Notes: generated by a model not told the origin, from the letters alone. A stretch of 35,829 bases of DNA from Verrucomicrobiota bacterium (GCA_016219875.1 JACRJZ010000079.1:1-35829); one strand, 5' to 3'. Counted from the stretch's first letter, positions 24,176 to 31,911 are shown. Made by a program: numbers and translations.

Positions 24176-25312
24176 TCACGCCGCGTGGCCGCCGCGGTAA
24201 ACGCGCCGCACCCGATACGTGATCGCGGTCAGGACTTCCCACGGAATCGTGCCGCACCACGCCGCCAGTTCGGTGGCGGAGATTTCGTCGCGGCCCTGCC
24301 GACCCACCAGCACGGCTTCGTCGCCGGGTTTCACTGCCGCCACTCGCGATACATCGACGATCATCTGGTCCATCGTCACACGGCCCAGGACGTGGCAACG
24401 GCGGCCGCGGATGAGGACCGAAGCGCGGTTGCTGCTGGCGCGGAGGTAGCCGTCGCCATAGCCCGCCGTCAGCGTGGCCACGCGCATCCGGCGCGGAGCG
24501 ATGAAGGTGTGACCGTAACTCAGCGGCGCGCCCTTTGAGATTCCCTTCACCAGACTCACGCGGCATTTCCAAGAGAGCGCGGGGCGAAGATGTCGTTTCA
24601 GTTCGGCGGGCACCCGGCGCTTGCCAGGCGGCACGATGCCGTACACCAACAGGCCGGGGCGGACGGTGTTGAAGACGCTCCCGCGCTCCAGCAGGACGGC
24701 GCCGCTGTTGTTAGCGTGAATGAGTTCCGGCGTGATGCCCGCCGCGTTCAGGGACGCGACCACTTCCACAAATTGCTCCCGCTGCCGCCGGGAGAAGGCC
24801 GCGTCGTCCTCCGCCGCCGAATAGTGCGTGAACAGGCCGTGAACACGCAGCCCCGGCAGCGCGGCGACTTGCCGCACCAGCGCAACCGCCTGCTCCGGGC
24901 GCACGCCGAGACGGCCCATGCCGGTATCGACCTTGACGTGGACTCGGACGACGCGGTGTTGCCGTTGGGCGGCCTTGGAGAACAGCTTGGCCTCCGCGAG
25001 CGTCGAGAGCGTGGGCATGACGTCGTCGCGCACGGACGTCTCGACTTCGTGCGGCAGGCAGGCGCCGAGCATGAGGATGGGCCAGCCTTTGCCCACGCTG
25101 CGGATGGCCTCGGCCTCGGCGAGGTTGGCGACGCCGAAGATGTCGGTGCCGCTTTGCATGAGGAGGCGGGCGATGTCCTGCAGGCCGTGCCCGTAGGCGT
25201 CGGCCTTGACCACGGTGATGATCTTCACTCCGGGGCCGACACGATGGCGCAACCACGCGAGGTTCTCGCGCAGCGCCTGCAAGTCGATCTCTGCCCAACA
25301 GCGAAAGTGCAT
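24176..25312 (-). CDS. alr: Alanine racemase
   Basis: A PLP enzyme that interconverts L- and D-alanine for peptidoglycan. The PLP lysine lies in VVKADAYGHG near the N-terminus. The fold-type III barrel contains HVKVDTGMGRLG and GLFTHYSAAEDD. The C-terminal domain supplies the catalytic tyrosine region (LSYGHTFIAPRRMRVATL, AGYGDGY) and MDQMIVDVS. The ATG at 25312 gives 378 aa; a GTG at 25336 would add eight residues and is equally possible, being 17 bases after the previous stop. It is probably cotranscribed with the upstream TPR gene. Its 3' end is duplicated at 19493-19736. Confidence 0.94.
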   Translation of the reverse strand: MHFRCWAEIDLQALRENLAWLRHRVGPGVKIITVVKADAYGHGLQDIARLLMQSGTDIFGVANLAEAEAIRSVGKGWPILMLGACLPHEVETSVRDDVMPTLSTLAEAKLFSKAAQRQHRVVRVHVKVDTGMGRLGVRPEQAVALVRQVAALPGLRVHGLFTHYSAAEDDAAFSRRQREQFVEVVASLNAAGITPELIHANNSGAVLLERGSVFNTVRPGLLVYGIVPPGKRRVPAELKRHLRPALSWKCRVSLVKGISKGAPLSYGHTFIAPRRMRVATLTAGYGDGYLRASSNRASVLIRGRRCHVLGRVTMDQMIVDVSRVAAVKPGDEAVLVGRQGRDEISATELAAWCGTIPWEVLTAITYRVRRVYRGGHAA

Positions 25313-25353
25313 GGCGTCATTCGAAGAGGTCGCCACGGGTTTTCAACTGAATT

Positions 25354-26283
25354 CTACTTCGAGCGCGGGCGGAAACCTTTCGGCAGGTTGGACGCAGGTT
25401 TCGCCGGCTCCGGCGGGGGCGGCGCAGGTTCAGGCGGGGCGGCTTCCTCTGTCGCCGCTTCGGGCGGCTCGCCTTCCATCTGCGCCAGACGCGAGCGCGC
25501 TTTGCCGGCGGCGGCGGTTTCGCCGTATTCGGACACGATGCGCCGCAAGAGGGCCACCGCCTTGTCGGGCTTGTCCAGCTTGCCGAAGTAGAGGTTGACC
25601 AAGTGGATGGCTGTCCAGCCCCATTGCTCCGGCAAGAGGCGATGCCGCAAGACTTCCTCGTACTCCAGCGCCGCGGCGAGGTGGTTGTTGAGGTTCTTCT
25701 CGTAGATCTCGGCGATGCGGAGGGCCACGTAGAGTTTCTGTGGATGCTCCTTGAGGTAATCCCGCATCAGTTGGATGGCGTCGAGGAACTCGTCGTTGGC
25801 CCACATCTGTTCCGCCCGCTCGTAGGCGGGGTCCTTCCGCGCTTCGCCGTCGTCGTCCAAAATGAACTGCGTGAACCGCTCCGCCACAATATGCGAGAAG
25901 TCATGGGCTAACATCACGCCCAGGCAGATCAGAACGATGAGCATGACGCCGCCGTAGCCGATCACCTGGACGAAGCTCGCACCCTCACGGCCTAGACGCT
26001 TGGCGGTGGCCAGCCCGCGCTGGGGGGTGTTGGTGTCGGCGACTGCGGCGTTGGTGCCGGAGGCGAGCGCGGGCTTGGTGAGGTTGGTGGAGGACGGGGG
26101 CGAAGCCGCGACATTTGTGGAACGGGCGGCGTTGGTCGTGACGTTCTCGACCGCTTCTGGCACGTCCTCGTCGGCAATCTGCACCGGCTTCATGCTCCGA
26201 TAGGCGTGGACGAACTTCCACGCGAACAGGCACGTCGCCACGACGAGCACCGCATAGATCACGATTTTCAGAGTCCTGTTCAT
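25354..26283 (-). CDS. Membrane protein with two TM segments and TPR-like repeats
   Basis: A 309-aa protein. Transmembrane segment 1 lies at about 5-25 (KIVIYAVLVVATCLFAWKFV) and segment 2 at about 104-125 (VQVIGYGGVMLIVLICLGVM), separated by a Ser/Thr/Asn/Ala-rich linker. The C-terminal domain has TPR-like helix pairs (YERAEQMWANDEFLDAIQLM, HPQKLYVALRIAEIYEKN, LNNHLAAALEYEEVLRHRLL, LDKPDKAVALLRRIVSEYGE) and a proline/glutamate-rich tail ending FRPRSK. The topology suggests both the N-terminus and the TPR region face the cytoplasm. I chose the ATG at 26283, just before the first membrane helix, over one at 26310. It probably heads a unit with alr. The function is unknown; a scaffold role is plausible. 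Confidence 0.72.
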   Translation of the reverse strand: MNRTLKIVIYAVLVVATCLFAWKFVHAYRSMKPVQIADEDVPEAVENVTTNAARSTNVAASPPSSTNLTKPALASGTNAAVADTNTPQRGLATAKRLGREGASFVQVIGYGGVMLIVLICLGVMLAHDFSHIVAERFTQFILDDDGEARKDPAYERAEQMWANDEFLDAIQLMRDYLKEHPQKLYVALRIAEIYEKNLNNHLAAALEYEEVLRHRLLPEQWGWTAIHLVNLYFGKLDKPDKAVALLRRIVSEYGETAAAGKARSRLAQMEGEPPEAATEEAAPPEPAPPPPEPAKPASNLPKGFRPRSK

Positions 26284-26308
26284 CCCGGACGCGGCCCAGC
26301 GTAATGGC

Positions 26309-26340
26309 AAAGTTCAAAGTTCAAAGTGCAATGTTCAAAG
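26309..26340. repeat. TCAAAGT-type heptamer tract downstream of the CNT gene
   Basis: Short imperfect tandem units of the heptamer TCAAAGT. Related (A/G)ACCTTGAAC and GAACCTGGAAC units continue in the opposite sense at 26517-26547. A matching tract lies on the other side of the transporter gene at 27856-27883. Confidence 0.6.
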
Positions 26341-26523
26341 TTCTCCGGCCGTCCGTCTCGACCAGCCTGACGCAGCTTGCCGAAACGAAATGCTGAGGAA
26401 CTCTGGACCTTTAACTAGGAACCTTGAACCCACGCGAATATTCCCGCCACAGGCGAGCGTCCCTGCCAGCCGGGCGGACATTCGCCCCACGAGCTGGTCG
26501 AGACGAAGTGCCGGCGAACTTTG
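26337..26523. repeat. Imperfect inverted-repeat element of about 187 bp
   Basis: The ends of this gap element form an imperfect inverted repeat of roughly 30 bp: 26338-26366 (with CCGTCTCGACCAGC) pairs with 26493-26522 (with GCTGGTCGAGACG), about five mismatches by eye. It is embedded between heptamer-type AAGTTC/GAACTT tracts. No reading frame in it is convincing. It resembles a small non-autonomous mobile element, but no second copy is present to prove it. Confidence 0.5.
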
Positions 26524-26547
26524 AACCTGGAACCTGGAACCTTGAAC

Positions 26548-27831
26548 TCACGACAAAATCCCCGCCACCGTCGCGCTCAGGTACGTGGCCAGCAAGCCGC
26601 CCAGCATGGCGCGGAAGCCGAGCTTGGCCATATCGGCGCGCCGGCCGGGGGCGAGCGAGCCGATGCCGCCGACCTGGATGGCGATGCTGGAAAAGTTGGC
26701 AAAGCCGCACAGGGCGTAGGTCGCCAGCATGAAACTCCGCGCGTCCACCTGGGTGGCCGGGTGGGTCAGCGTCAGGTAGCCGATGAACTCGTTGAGCACG
26801 ATGCGCTCGCCGAGGATTTGGCCGATCTTCGCGCAATCGTGCGCGGGCACGCCCAGGAGCCAGGCAAACGGAGCGTTGACCCAGCCGAAGAGCGTCTGGA
26901 GGTTGACCGCGTGGAAACCCGCCGCGCCGGGGCCGAGCCGCTGGGCAATCTCCTCCTGCGGCAAGGTGATGAGGAAGTTCGCCAGCGCCACCACGGCCAC
27001 GAACGCAATGAGCATGGCCATGACATTGATCGAAAGCATCATGCCCTCACCGGCCCCGCGGCAGAGCGCGTCGATGCTGTTGGCCGTGGTGCGCGGCACC
27101 TCAGCCGGGGCGCACGCGGCGGTTTCGCTTTTTTCGGTTTCGGGCAGGAGGATTTTCGCCATGAGCAGCGAGGCCGGCGCGTTGAGCACCGAGGCCGTGA
27201 GGAGATGCCCGGCCATGTTGGCGTGGCCCGCGTCCGCGCCCAGCTTGGCGTACACCGCCGCCACGCCGCCGGCGATGGTGCCCATGCCGCCGACCATCAT
27301 GCAGAGCAGTTCGCTGCGGGTCATGCGCTCGACGTAGGGCTTGATGAGGAGCGGCGCCTCGGTCTGGCCCATGAAGATGTTGGCCGCGGCGGAGAGCGTC
27401 TCGCTGCCGCTCGTGCGCATTGCCTTGCGCATCACCCAGGCAACGGCGTGGACGACTTTTTGCAGGACGCCCCAGTGGTAGAAGAGGGACGAGAGCGCGG
27501 AGACGATGATGATCGTCCCCGTCACGATGACGGCGAAGACCAGGGGCCGGTTCGGGAAGGCCTGCTTCATCAGGTCGTCGCTGGCCAGCGGCCCAAACAC
27601 GAACTGGCTTCCTTCGTTCGAGAACTGGATGAGTCGAGTGATGGCGCGTCCGGCGAAGGTGAATACGGCCGCGCCCGCCTGGGTGTGGAGAATGAGCGTG
27701 GCAAAGGTGAATTGGAGCGCGAGGCCCCAGAGCACCGTGCGCCACGGGAACCGCCGGCGGTTCATCGACAAGGCCCACGCCAGCGTGATGAACACGACCA
27801 GTCCCAGCAGGCTGGCCAGCTTGAGTGACAT
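26548..27831 (-). CDS. CNT family concentrative nucleoside transporter (NupC-like)
   Basis: A 427-aa polytopic inner-membrane protein that imports nucleosides with a cation gradient. All three parts of the family are visible: an N-terminal helix pair (SLLGLVVFITLAWALSMNRR), the gate region with TGTIIIVSALSSLFYHWGVL, and the core with FMGQTEAPLLIKPYVERMT (residues 153-171) followed by MVGGMGTIAGGV. The GQTEAP and SxxLxxANIFMG motifs contact nucleoside and sodium in characterised CNTs. The length matches bacterial NupC. Flanking heptamer tracts lie on both sides. It stands alone on the minus strand. The coupling ion (sodium or proton) cannot be read with confidence. Confidence 0.93.
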   Translation of the reverse strand: MSLKLASLLGLVVFITLAWALSMNRRRFPWRTVLWGLALQFTFATLILHTQAGAAVFTFAGRAITRLIQFSNEGSQFVFGPLASDDLMKQAFPNRPLVFAVIVTGTIIIVSALSSLFYHWGVLQKVVHAVAWVMRKAMRTSGSETLSAAANIFMGQTEAPLLIKPYVERMTRSELLCMMVGGMGTIAGGVAAVYAKLGADAGHANMAGHLLTASVLNAPASLLMAKILLPETEKSETAACAPAEVPRTTANSIDALCRGAGEGMMLSINVMAMLIAFVAVVALANFLITLPQEEIAQRLGPGAAGFHAVNLQTLFGWVNAPFAWLLGVPAHDCAKIGQILGERIVLNEFIGYLTLTHPATQVDARSFMLATYALCGFANFSSIAIQVGGIGSLAPGRRADMAKLGFRAMLGGLLATYLSATVAGILS

Positions 27832-27855
27832 GGGCGGGAAGGTAGGGAGGGGCGC

Positions 27856-27883
27856 TCAAAGTTCAAAGTTCAAAGTTCAAAGC
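27856..27883 (+). repeat. Four tandem TCAAAGT heptamers
   Basis: Three perfect TCAAAGT units and a fourth ending in C, immediately upstream of the transporter start. Similar units lie downstream of the same gene at 26309-26340. Confidence 0.85.
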
Positions 27884-27928
27884 GCGAGAGCGTGGCGAGT
27901 TTCACGGTGGATTCAAGAATCCCTGGAT

Positions 27929-27995
27929 CGTAGCAGCCGACGTGAGGAGGCTCTGTTTCCATTGACATTTGAGCCTCCTCACGTCGGCTGCTACG
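27929..27995. repeat. 25-bp perfect inverted repeat (palindromic unit, copy 1)
   Basis: Arms 27929-27953 and 27971-27995 are exact reverse complements (starting CGTAGCAGCCGACGTGAGGA) with a 17-base loop. The unit lies between the transporter start and the stop of the Gfo/Idh/MocA gene, so on the minus strand it could serve as a terminator for the latter. A second, interrupted copy lies at 35414-35609. Confidence 0.9.
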
Positions 27996-28024
27996 GGGTT
28001 TTGAAATCGCGACCGTCGTCGCCT

Positions 28025-29461
28025 TCAGACCACTTCCCAGCCCTGGCGGTACGGCTCTTTGAGGAACTTATCCGCCTCGGGCGCGTTCGTTGCGCGCAGG
28101 GCGGCAGAGTCCCACTGAATCTTCTTGCCGGTGCGAAGAGCGATGTTGCCCAGCAGCACCAACTCCGTGAGCTTGGCGCCGTACTCGAAATGGCTGCTCG
28201 CCGCCGGGCCGCCTTTGCAGGCGTCGAGCCAGTCGCGATGGTGGCCCTTGGAACGCGCGAGCGTCTTCGGCGGGCGCTGATAGGAGTCCATGCGCGAGAG
28301 AGGCAACAAGCGCGGCGGGCCGCCCCAGCCGGCGCACATCATCTTGCCCTTGTCGCCGACGAAGATCGTGCCGTTGCCGCTCTGGCCCATTTCATCGTCG
28401 TCCTCCAATTCCTCCGGGCGCGGCGGCATCAGCCCGCCGTCGTACCACGTCAGCGTCAGCGGCGGCAGATTGCCGCGCGGGCCGAAGTGGTAGCGGATGA
28501 TCGAGGCGGGCGGAGCGATGTCGCCGTCCAGGCCCGCGGCGCAGGAAGCTTCCACGGATTGCGGCGCCGCCAAGTCGAGCGCCCACAGCGCGGCATCGAT
28601 GTGATGCGGCGACATGTCGCCAATGACGCCGGTGCCGAAGGCCCAGTAGTCGCGCCAGGTGACCGGCGTGTAGTTCGGGCTGTAAGGCCGCATCTCGCGC
28701 GTGCCGATCCAGAGGTCCCAGTTCACGCCCGCCGGCACTGGAGCCGGAATCGGTTTGGGCGACTCCTTGTTCCATCGGCCCGCGCGGGTCCAAGCGTGGA
28801 CCTCGCGCACCGGCCCGAGGGCGCCGGCTTGCAGCCACTCCACGGTTTGCCGAATGCCTTCGCCGCTGTGGCCGTGGTTGCCCATCTGCGTGGCCACGCC
28901 GGTTTCCTTCGCCACCTTCGCCACGAAGCGCGCCTCCCAAATGTTGTGCGTGAGCGGCTTCTCGCAATAGACGTGTTTGCCCAGCCGCATGGCCGTCACG
29001 CTCACGTAAGCGTGGTTGTGATCGGGCGTGGCGCACAGGATGGCGTCGATGGCCTTTTCCTTTTCCAGCATGACGCGGAAGTCTTCGTACTCGGCCACGC
29101 GGTAGTTCGGCGTTTTCTGCGAATGATGCTTCGCGATCTCGGCGGTGACCGGTTTCCGGCCGCCCAGGCCTTTGTAGTAAAAACCTTCGAGGCTGAAATG
29201 CTCAATCGGGTCCGCCACGGCGATGATCTGCGCGTCGGCCTCGTTGAACAAAGCCCGGCAATTCGTGCGGCCCTGGCCGCCGCAGCCGACGATGGCGATG
29301 TTCACCTTCTCGCTGGGCGGAACGAACTTCGCCCCGCCGAGCACGTGGCGAGGCACAAGGCTGAACGCGGCGGCAGTGGTGGCGGTGGCGCGGAGAAACT
29401 GGCGGCGGGAAACGCCGGAGGATTCCCGGCTGGCTGGCTGGCTGGCTGAGACGATTTTCAT
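28025..29461 (-). CDS. Gfo/Idh/MocA family oxidoreductase, Tat-exported
   Basis: A 478-aa NAD(P)-dependent dehydrogenase-like protein. The N-terminus carries a twin-arginine signal (SRRQFLRATATTAAAFSL, residues 18-35). The Rossmann motif is VNIAIVGCGGQGR (53-65), and the family's EKP motif is in HVYCEKPLTHN. The C-terminal alpha/beta domain has VIGDMSPHHIDAALWAL. This is the large Tat-secreted subgroup abundant in Verrucomicrobiota and Planctomycetota, thought to oxidise sugars or sugar acids from polysaccharides in the periplasm. The ATG at 29461 is chosen because the signal peptide starts there. A GGCTGGCTGGCTGG microsatellite encodes part of the leader (ASQPASQ-like). It is divergent from the isomerase-like gene at 29753, a common partner. 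Confidence 0.92.
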   Translation of the reverse strand: MKIVSASQPASRESSGVSRRQFLRATATTAAAFSLVPRHVLGGAKFVPPSEKVNIAIVGCGGQGRTNCRALFNEADAQIIAVADPIEHFSLEGFYYKGLGGRKPVTAEIAKHHSQKTPNYRVAEYEDFRVMLEKEKAIDAILCATPDHNHAYVSVTAMRLGKHVYCEKPLTHNIWEARFVAKVAKETGVATQMGNHGHSGEGIRQTVEWLQAGALGPVREVHAWTRAGRWNKESPKPIPAPVPAGVNWDLWIGTREMRPYSPNYTPVTWRDYWAFGTGVIGDMSPHHIDAALWALDLAAPQSVEASCAAGLDGDIAPPASIIRYHFGPRGNLPPLTLTWYDGGLMPPRPEELEDDDEMGQSGNGTIFVGDKGKMMCAGWGGPPRLLPLSRMDSYQRPPKTLARSKGHHRDWLDACKGGPAASSHFEYGAKLTELVLLGNIALRTGKKIQWDSAALRATNAPEADKFLKEPYRQGWEVV

Positions 29462-29545
29462 GGCGGCGAGGATGGAACAATGGGCGAGGCAGTTCAACCT
29501 GAATTCCGTCCGCGGCGAACCTAAACGGAGCCGTTGGAGCAGGCC

Positions 29546-29675
29546 GCAGATGACACGGATGGCACCGATGAAAGGACTTGCAGAGGTGAATCCAACCCTC
29601 GGAAGCGCCCCCAGCAAGTTAGCAGCCTGCCCTCACGCGAACTTCTTTGGGTCTGTGCCATCGGTGCTATCGGTG
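29546..29675. repeat. GATGGCACCGATG-type inverted pair in a divergent promoter region
   Basis: Within the 291-base gap between the two divergent Tat-exported genes, a segment containing GATGGCACCGATG (29546-29570) is echoed in inverted sense by GTGCCATCGGTGCTATCGG (near 29655-29673). It resembles common interspersed intergenic repeats of this phylum. No promoter could be assigned. Confidence 0.35.
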
Positions 29676-29752
29676 GCTCCCCACTGCCGGGTTTAGGATG
29701 GACCGTGGTTCCCTGTTGTCTCTTTCTGCGCCGTGGCTACACTGCCGCCGTT

Positions 29753-30706
29753 ATGAACATCTCCCGTCGTTCTTTCCTGGCAACGTCGGCCTGCGGCGCG
29801 GCAGCCGCGGCCCTCCCCTCCACCGTTTCCGCCGCCACCACTCCGCTGCGAGCGCGAGTCAAGCTCGGCATTTCCTCTTACTCCTACTGGCATTTCCGCA
29901 CCGCCAAGGTGCCCATCGAAACCGTCATCGAAAAGGCGGCGGCCTTCGGCGTCGAAGGCGTGGACATCCTGCATCGGCAAATGGACATCCCGGAGAAGGA
30001 CGACCTGACACCGGCGCACCGCGGCTACTTGCGGAAGCTCAAGCGGCACGCCTTCACCCACGGCATCGACCTGATCGCCTTTTCCATCCACCAGGACTTC
30101 GTCGATCCAAGCGCGGAGTTCCGGGCCAAGCAGATCGCCCACACCGAGAAGTGCATTGAGATCGCCTATGAGTTGGGCATCCCGTGCATCCGGTTGAATT
30201 CGGGCCGGTGGAACACGATCGCCGACTTCGACGATCTGATGAAAGCGCGGGGCATTGAGCCGATCCTGCCCGGCTGCACGGAAGACGACGGCTTCAAGTG
30301 GTGCATCGACGCCATCGAGAAATGCCTGCCCAAGGCCGAAGCATGCGGGGTCATCCTGGCCCTGGAGAATCACTGGGGCCTGACCGGCACGCCGCAGGGC
30401 TTGCTGCGCATCGCCAACGCCATCACTTCACCGTGGCTCGGCGTGCTGATGGACACGGGGAACTTCCTGGAAGACCCGTACGACAAACTCAAGTTGATCG
30501 CGCCCAAGACAACCTTCGTGCAGGCCAAGACCTATCCCGGCGGCGGTGAATGGTACACGCTGGACCTCGACTACAAGCGCATCGCCAAAATCCTCGCCGA
30601 CGTGGACTACCGCGGCTACGTCTCGCTGGAGATGGAAGGGAAGGAGAACCCTGATACCGCAGTGCCGAAGAGCCTCGCGATGCTGAGGAAGGCGTTTGGA
30701 GCGTAG
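29753..30706 (+). CDS. TIM-barrel sugar phosphate isomerase/epimerase-like, Tat-exported
   Basis: A 317-aa protein of the xylose-isomerase-like TIM barrel (AP endonuclease 2) superfamily. The N-terminus is a Tat-type leader (MNISRRSFLATSACGAAAAA). Barrel landmarks are KLGISSYSYWHF, FGVEGVDILHRQM, CIRLNSGRWN, GVILALENHWGLTGT (metal-binding Glu), GVLMDTGNFLEDPY and RGYVSLEMEGKENPDTAV (C-terminal metal-binding Glu). Such proteins are usually metal-dependent isomerases or epimerases, but those beside exported Gfo/Idh/MocA proteins have unknown substrates. The ATG at 29753 starts the leader; an upstream reading from 29534 is intergenic. It is divergent from the oxidoreductase, suggesting joint use in sugar degradation. 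Confidence 0.9.
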   Translation: MNISRRSFLATSACGAAAAALPSTVSAATTPLRARVKLGISSYSYWHFRTAKVPIETVIEKAAAFGVEGVDILHRQMDIPEKDDLTPAHRGYLRKLKRHAFTHGIDLIAFSIHQDFVDPSAEFRAKQIAHTEKCIEIAYELGIPCIRLNSGRWNTIADFDDLMKARGIEPILPGCTEDDGFKWCIDAIEKCLPKAEACGVILALENHWGLTGTPQGLLRIANAITSPWLGVLMDTGNFLEDPYDKLKLIAPKTTFVQAKTYPGGGEWYTLDLDYKRIAKILADVDYRGYVSLEMEGKENPDTAVPKSLAMLRKAFGA

Positions 30707-30764
30707 GGCCAGCCGTGGAAGCGCATGAGCTATGGGCTGACCTCGTTCCGCCACAGCCGCGACC

Positions 30765-30875
30765 ATGAAGCTTCCGAACGCTCCCCTTGTTGCGTCGCTA
30801 CGAGTTGGCAGTGGGACGGGGCGAGATTGCACCCGGCTCATCACCGCCTATCCTCTGGAGGCTGAATATGATTAA
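30765..30875 (+). pseudogene. DUF6883-like remnant with a large internal deletion
   Basis: A 36-codon frame reading MKLPNAPLVA at the start and CTRLITAYPLEAEYD at the end. The first part matches the start of DUF6883-type proteins (MKLPNA...), and the R-L-I-T-A-Y-P segment matches their C-terminal end. The roughly 70 residues between are missing, with the frame preserved. Its stop overlaps the DUF4926 start by eight bases, the usual coupled arrangement of this pair as I recall it. Family recognition is from memory and needs a profile search. Confidence 0.5.
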
Positions 30876-31256
30876 CGAACACGACTGCGTAGTGCTGCTG
30901 CAAGACTTGCCGGAAGAACGCCTGCTAACCGGGGACATGGGCACCGTGGTTCAGGAGGGGAAGGCTACGAAGTGGAGTTCATGACCCTGACCGGCCAGAC
31001 CGTGGCCGCACCGCCGTTGAATTAAGGCCAGCGGCACAGCCAAGCCGACAGGTTCCTGCTCTTAATCTTGCTCGTAATCTTAGTCTCCCCAGCACTTCAG
31101 CGAGTAAGAGTAAGATGATGATTACGAGGAAGAGCCTCCCGCCGCTGCTTGATTCAACGGCAGTAGACCGTGGCCGTGGCCACTGTGCTGGCGGCACAGG
31201 TCCGCCCGGTGTCCCGCCGCGACGTGACGCACGCGCGGGAGTTGGTGGCGGCGTGA
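30868..31256 (+). pseudogene. DUF4926 gene broken by a frameshift and a MITE-like insertion
   Basis: The start ATG (30868) has a strong GGAGG seven bases upstream. The first frame reads MINEHDCVVLLQDLPEERLL then TGDMGTVVQ, the DUF4926 opening. Near 30953-30962 the frame slips by one base (consistent with a single-base loss in a G-rich run), after which GYEVEFMTLTGQTVA continues. At 31008 a 156-bp element interrupts it; after the element TVAVATVLAAQVRPVSRRDV and THARELVAA finish the domain in the same frame up to the TGA at 31254. Removing the insertion and restoring one base gives a protein of about 70 aa, the normal size for the family. The gene is dead as written. The family's function is unknown. 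Confidence 0.75.
31009..31164 (+). mobile_element. MITE-like element, 156 bp, with 12-bp target duplication
   Basis: Inserted in the DUF4926 gene. The ends are inverted repeats matching ACYGCCGTTGAATYAAG followed by CAGCGGC (left from 31010, right ending 31164). The 12-bp direct repeat AGACCGTGGCCG flanks it at 30997-31008 and 31165-31176, and joining the flanks restores the DUF4926 frame. The interior is a long imperfect hairpin rich in CTTAATCTT/AAGATTACGAG units (31060-31135). It encodes no protein, so it must have been moved by a transposase elsewhere. Confidence 0.82.
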
Positions 31257-31288
31257 GCCGACAGCCAAGGCCGTGCAGAAGGACAGGC

Positions 31289-31362
31289 GGGAAATCCCCC
31301 AACCGCGCGGATGGTTGGTTGGTGCGTGAAAGGCCACCTGCGCCAGGAGAGAAACCGCACGA
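31289..31362 (+). repeat. Imperfect 75-bp direct repeat, left copy
   Basis: This copy follows the decayed DUF4926 gene. It is roughly 75 percent identical to 31912-31985, downstream of hicA. It contains the hairpin CCAACC-GCGCGGAT-GGTTGG and a second conserved GTGCG/CGCAC pair enclosing about 30 bases. The remaining gap 31257-31436 has no gene that I can support. Confidence 0.6.
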
Positions 31363-31436
31363 TGCGATCCACTGACCCGTTTCCCTGTCAACGCAAGAAG
31401 CTTGTTTTCTGGCCGCGCTTTGGTGATAGTCAGCGC

Positions 31437-31643
31437 ATGGAACTCGTTTTCAGTGTAACGCAGGAAAGCGACGGCGGTTTCGTGGCCGAGTGTCTCTCTC
31501 ACGACATTTTCACCGAGGGCGACACGTGGGAGGAATTGCGCGCCAACGTCCGCGAGGCCGTGGCGGGCTACTTTTTCGACCAGCACAAACCCGCCGCCGT
31601 CCGGCTGCATCTCGTGCGGGATGAACTGTTGGCCTGCGCGTGA
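31437..31643 (+). CDS. hicB: HicB-like antitoxin, short form
   Basis: A 68-aa protein (MELVFSVTQESDGGFVAECL start) with the partial RNase-H-like HicB fold: the DGGFVAECLSHDIFTEGDTW strand-turn and the ELRANVREAVAGYFFD helix. It lacks the C-terminal DNA-binding domain found in longer HicB proteins, so autoregulation may differ. The ATG at 31437 matches the family start; a reading from 31311 extends through repeat sequence. Its stop overlaps the GTG start of hicA by four bases. As antitoxin it would bind and block the HicA RNase. The HicB-then-HicA order is one of the two known arrangements. Confidence 0.85.
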   Translation: MELVFSVTQESDGGFVAECLSHDIFTEGDTWEELRANVREAVAGYFFDQHKPAAVRLHLVRDELLACA

Positions 31644-31885
31644 AGCTGCCTCGCGATCTCAGCGGCGCGGACCTGGTCAAGGTTCTGTGCAAACATTACC
31701 GCTACCGCCGGCTGCACCAGGAAGGAAGCCACGTTATTCTCGAAACGGACACGCCGTGCCACCACCGCCTCTCCGTGCCCAACCATGCCCCCTTGCGCCT
31801 CGGCACGTTGAACGCAATCCTGCGCGCCGTGGCCGGAGTCCAGGGCGTCGAGAAGGAGGAGATCCTGGAACGGCGATGGACCTGA
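31640..31885 (+). CDS. hicA: HicA-like mRNA interferase toxin
   Basis: An 81-aa toxin with a double-stranded-RNA-binding-like fold. The catalytic histidine is H31 in QEGSHVILETD, and the C-terminal motif LSVPNHAPLRLGTLNAILRA is highly typical of HicA. HicA cleaves mRNA independently of translation when released from HicB. The GTG at 31640 overlaps the hicB stop (GTGA), so the genes are translationally coupled. A 24-codon frame overlaps its 3' end (31876-31950) and runs into the right copy of the flanking repeat. Confidence 0.9.
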   Translation: MKLPRDLSGADLVKVLCKHYRYRRLHQEGSHVILETDTPCHHRLSVPNHAPLRLGTLNAILRAVAGVQGVEKEEILERRWT

Positions 31886-31911
31886 TCAAGATCGCGCAGG
31901 AGTACGGTATC

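Noticed and set aside
27929..27995. A CRISPR-like or simple terminator reading of the perfect inverted repeat
   Set aside because: There is a single palindrome with no spacers. A terminator role is possible, but the second copy far away in another context shows that it is an interspersed repeat.
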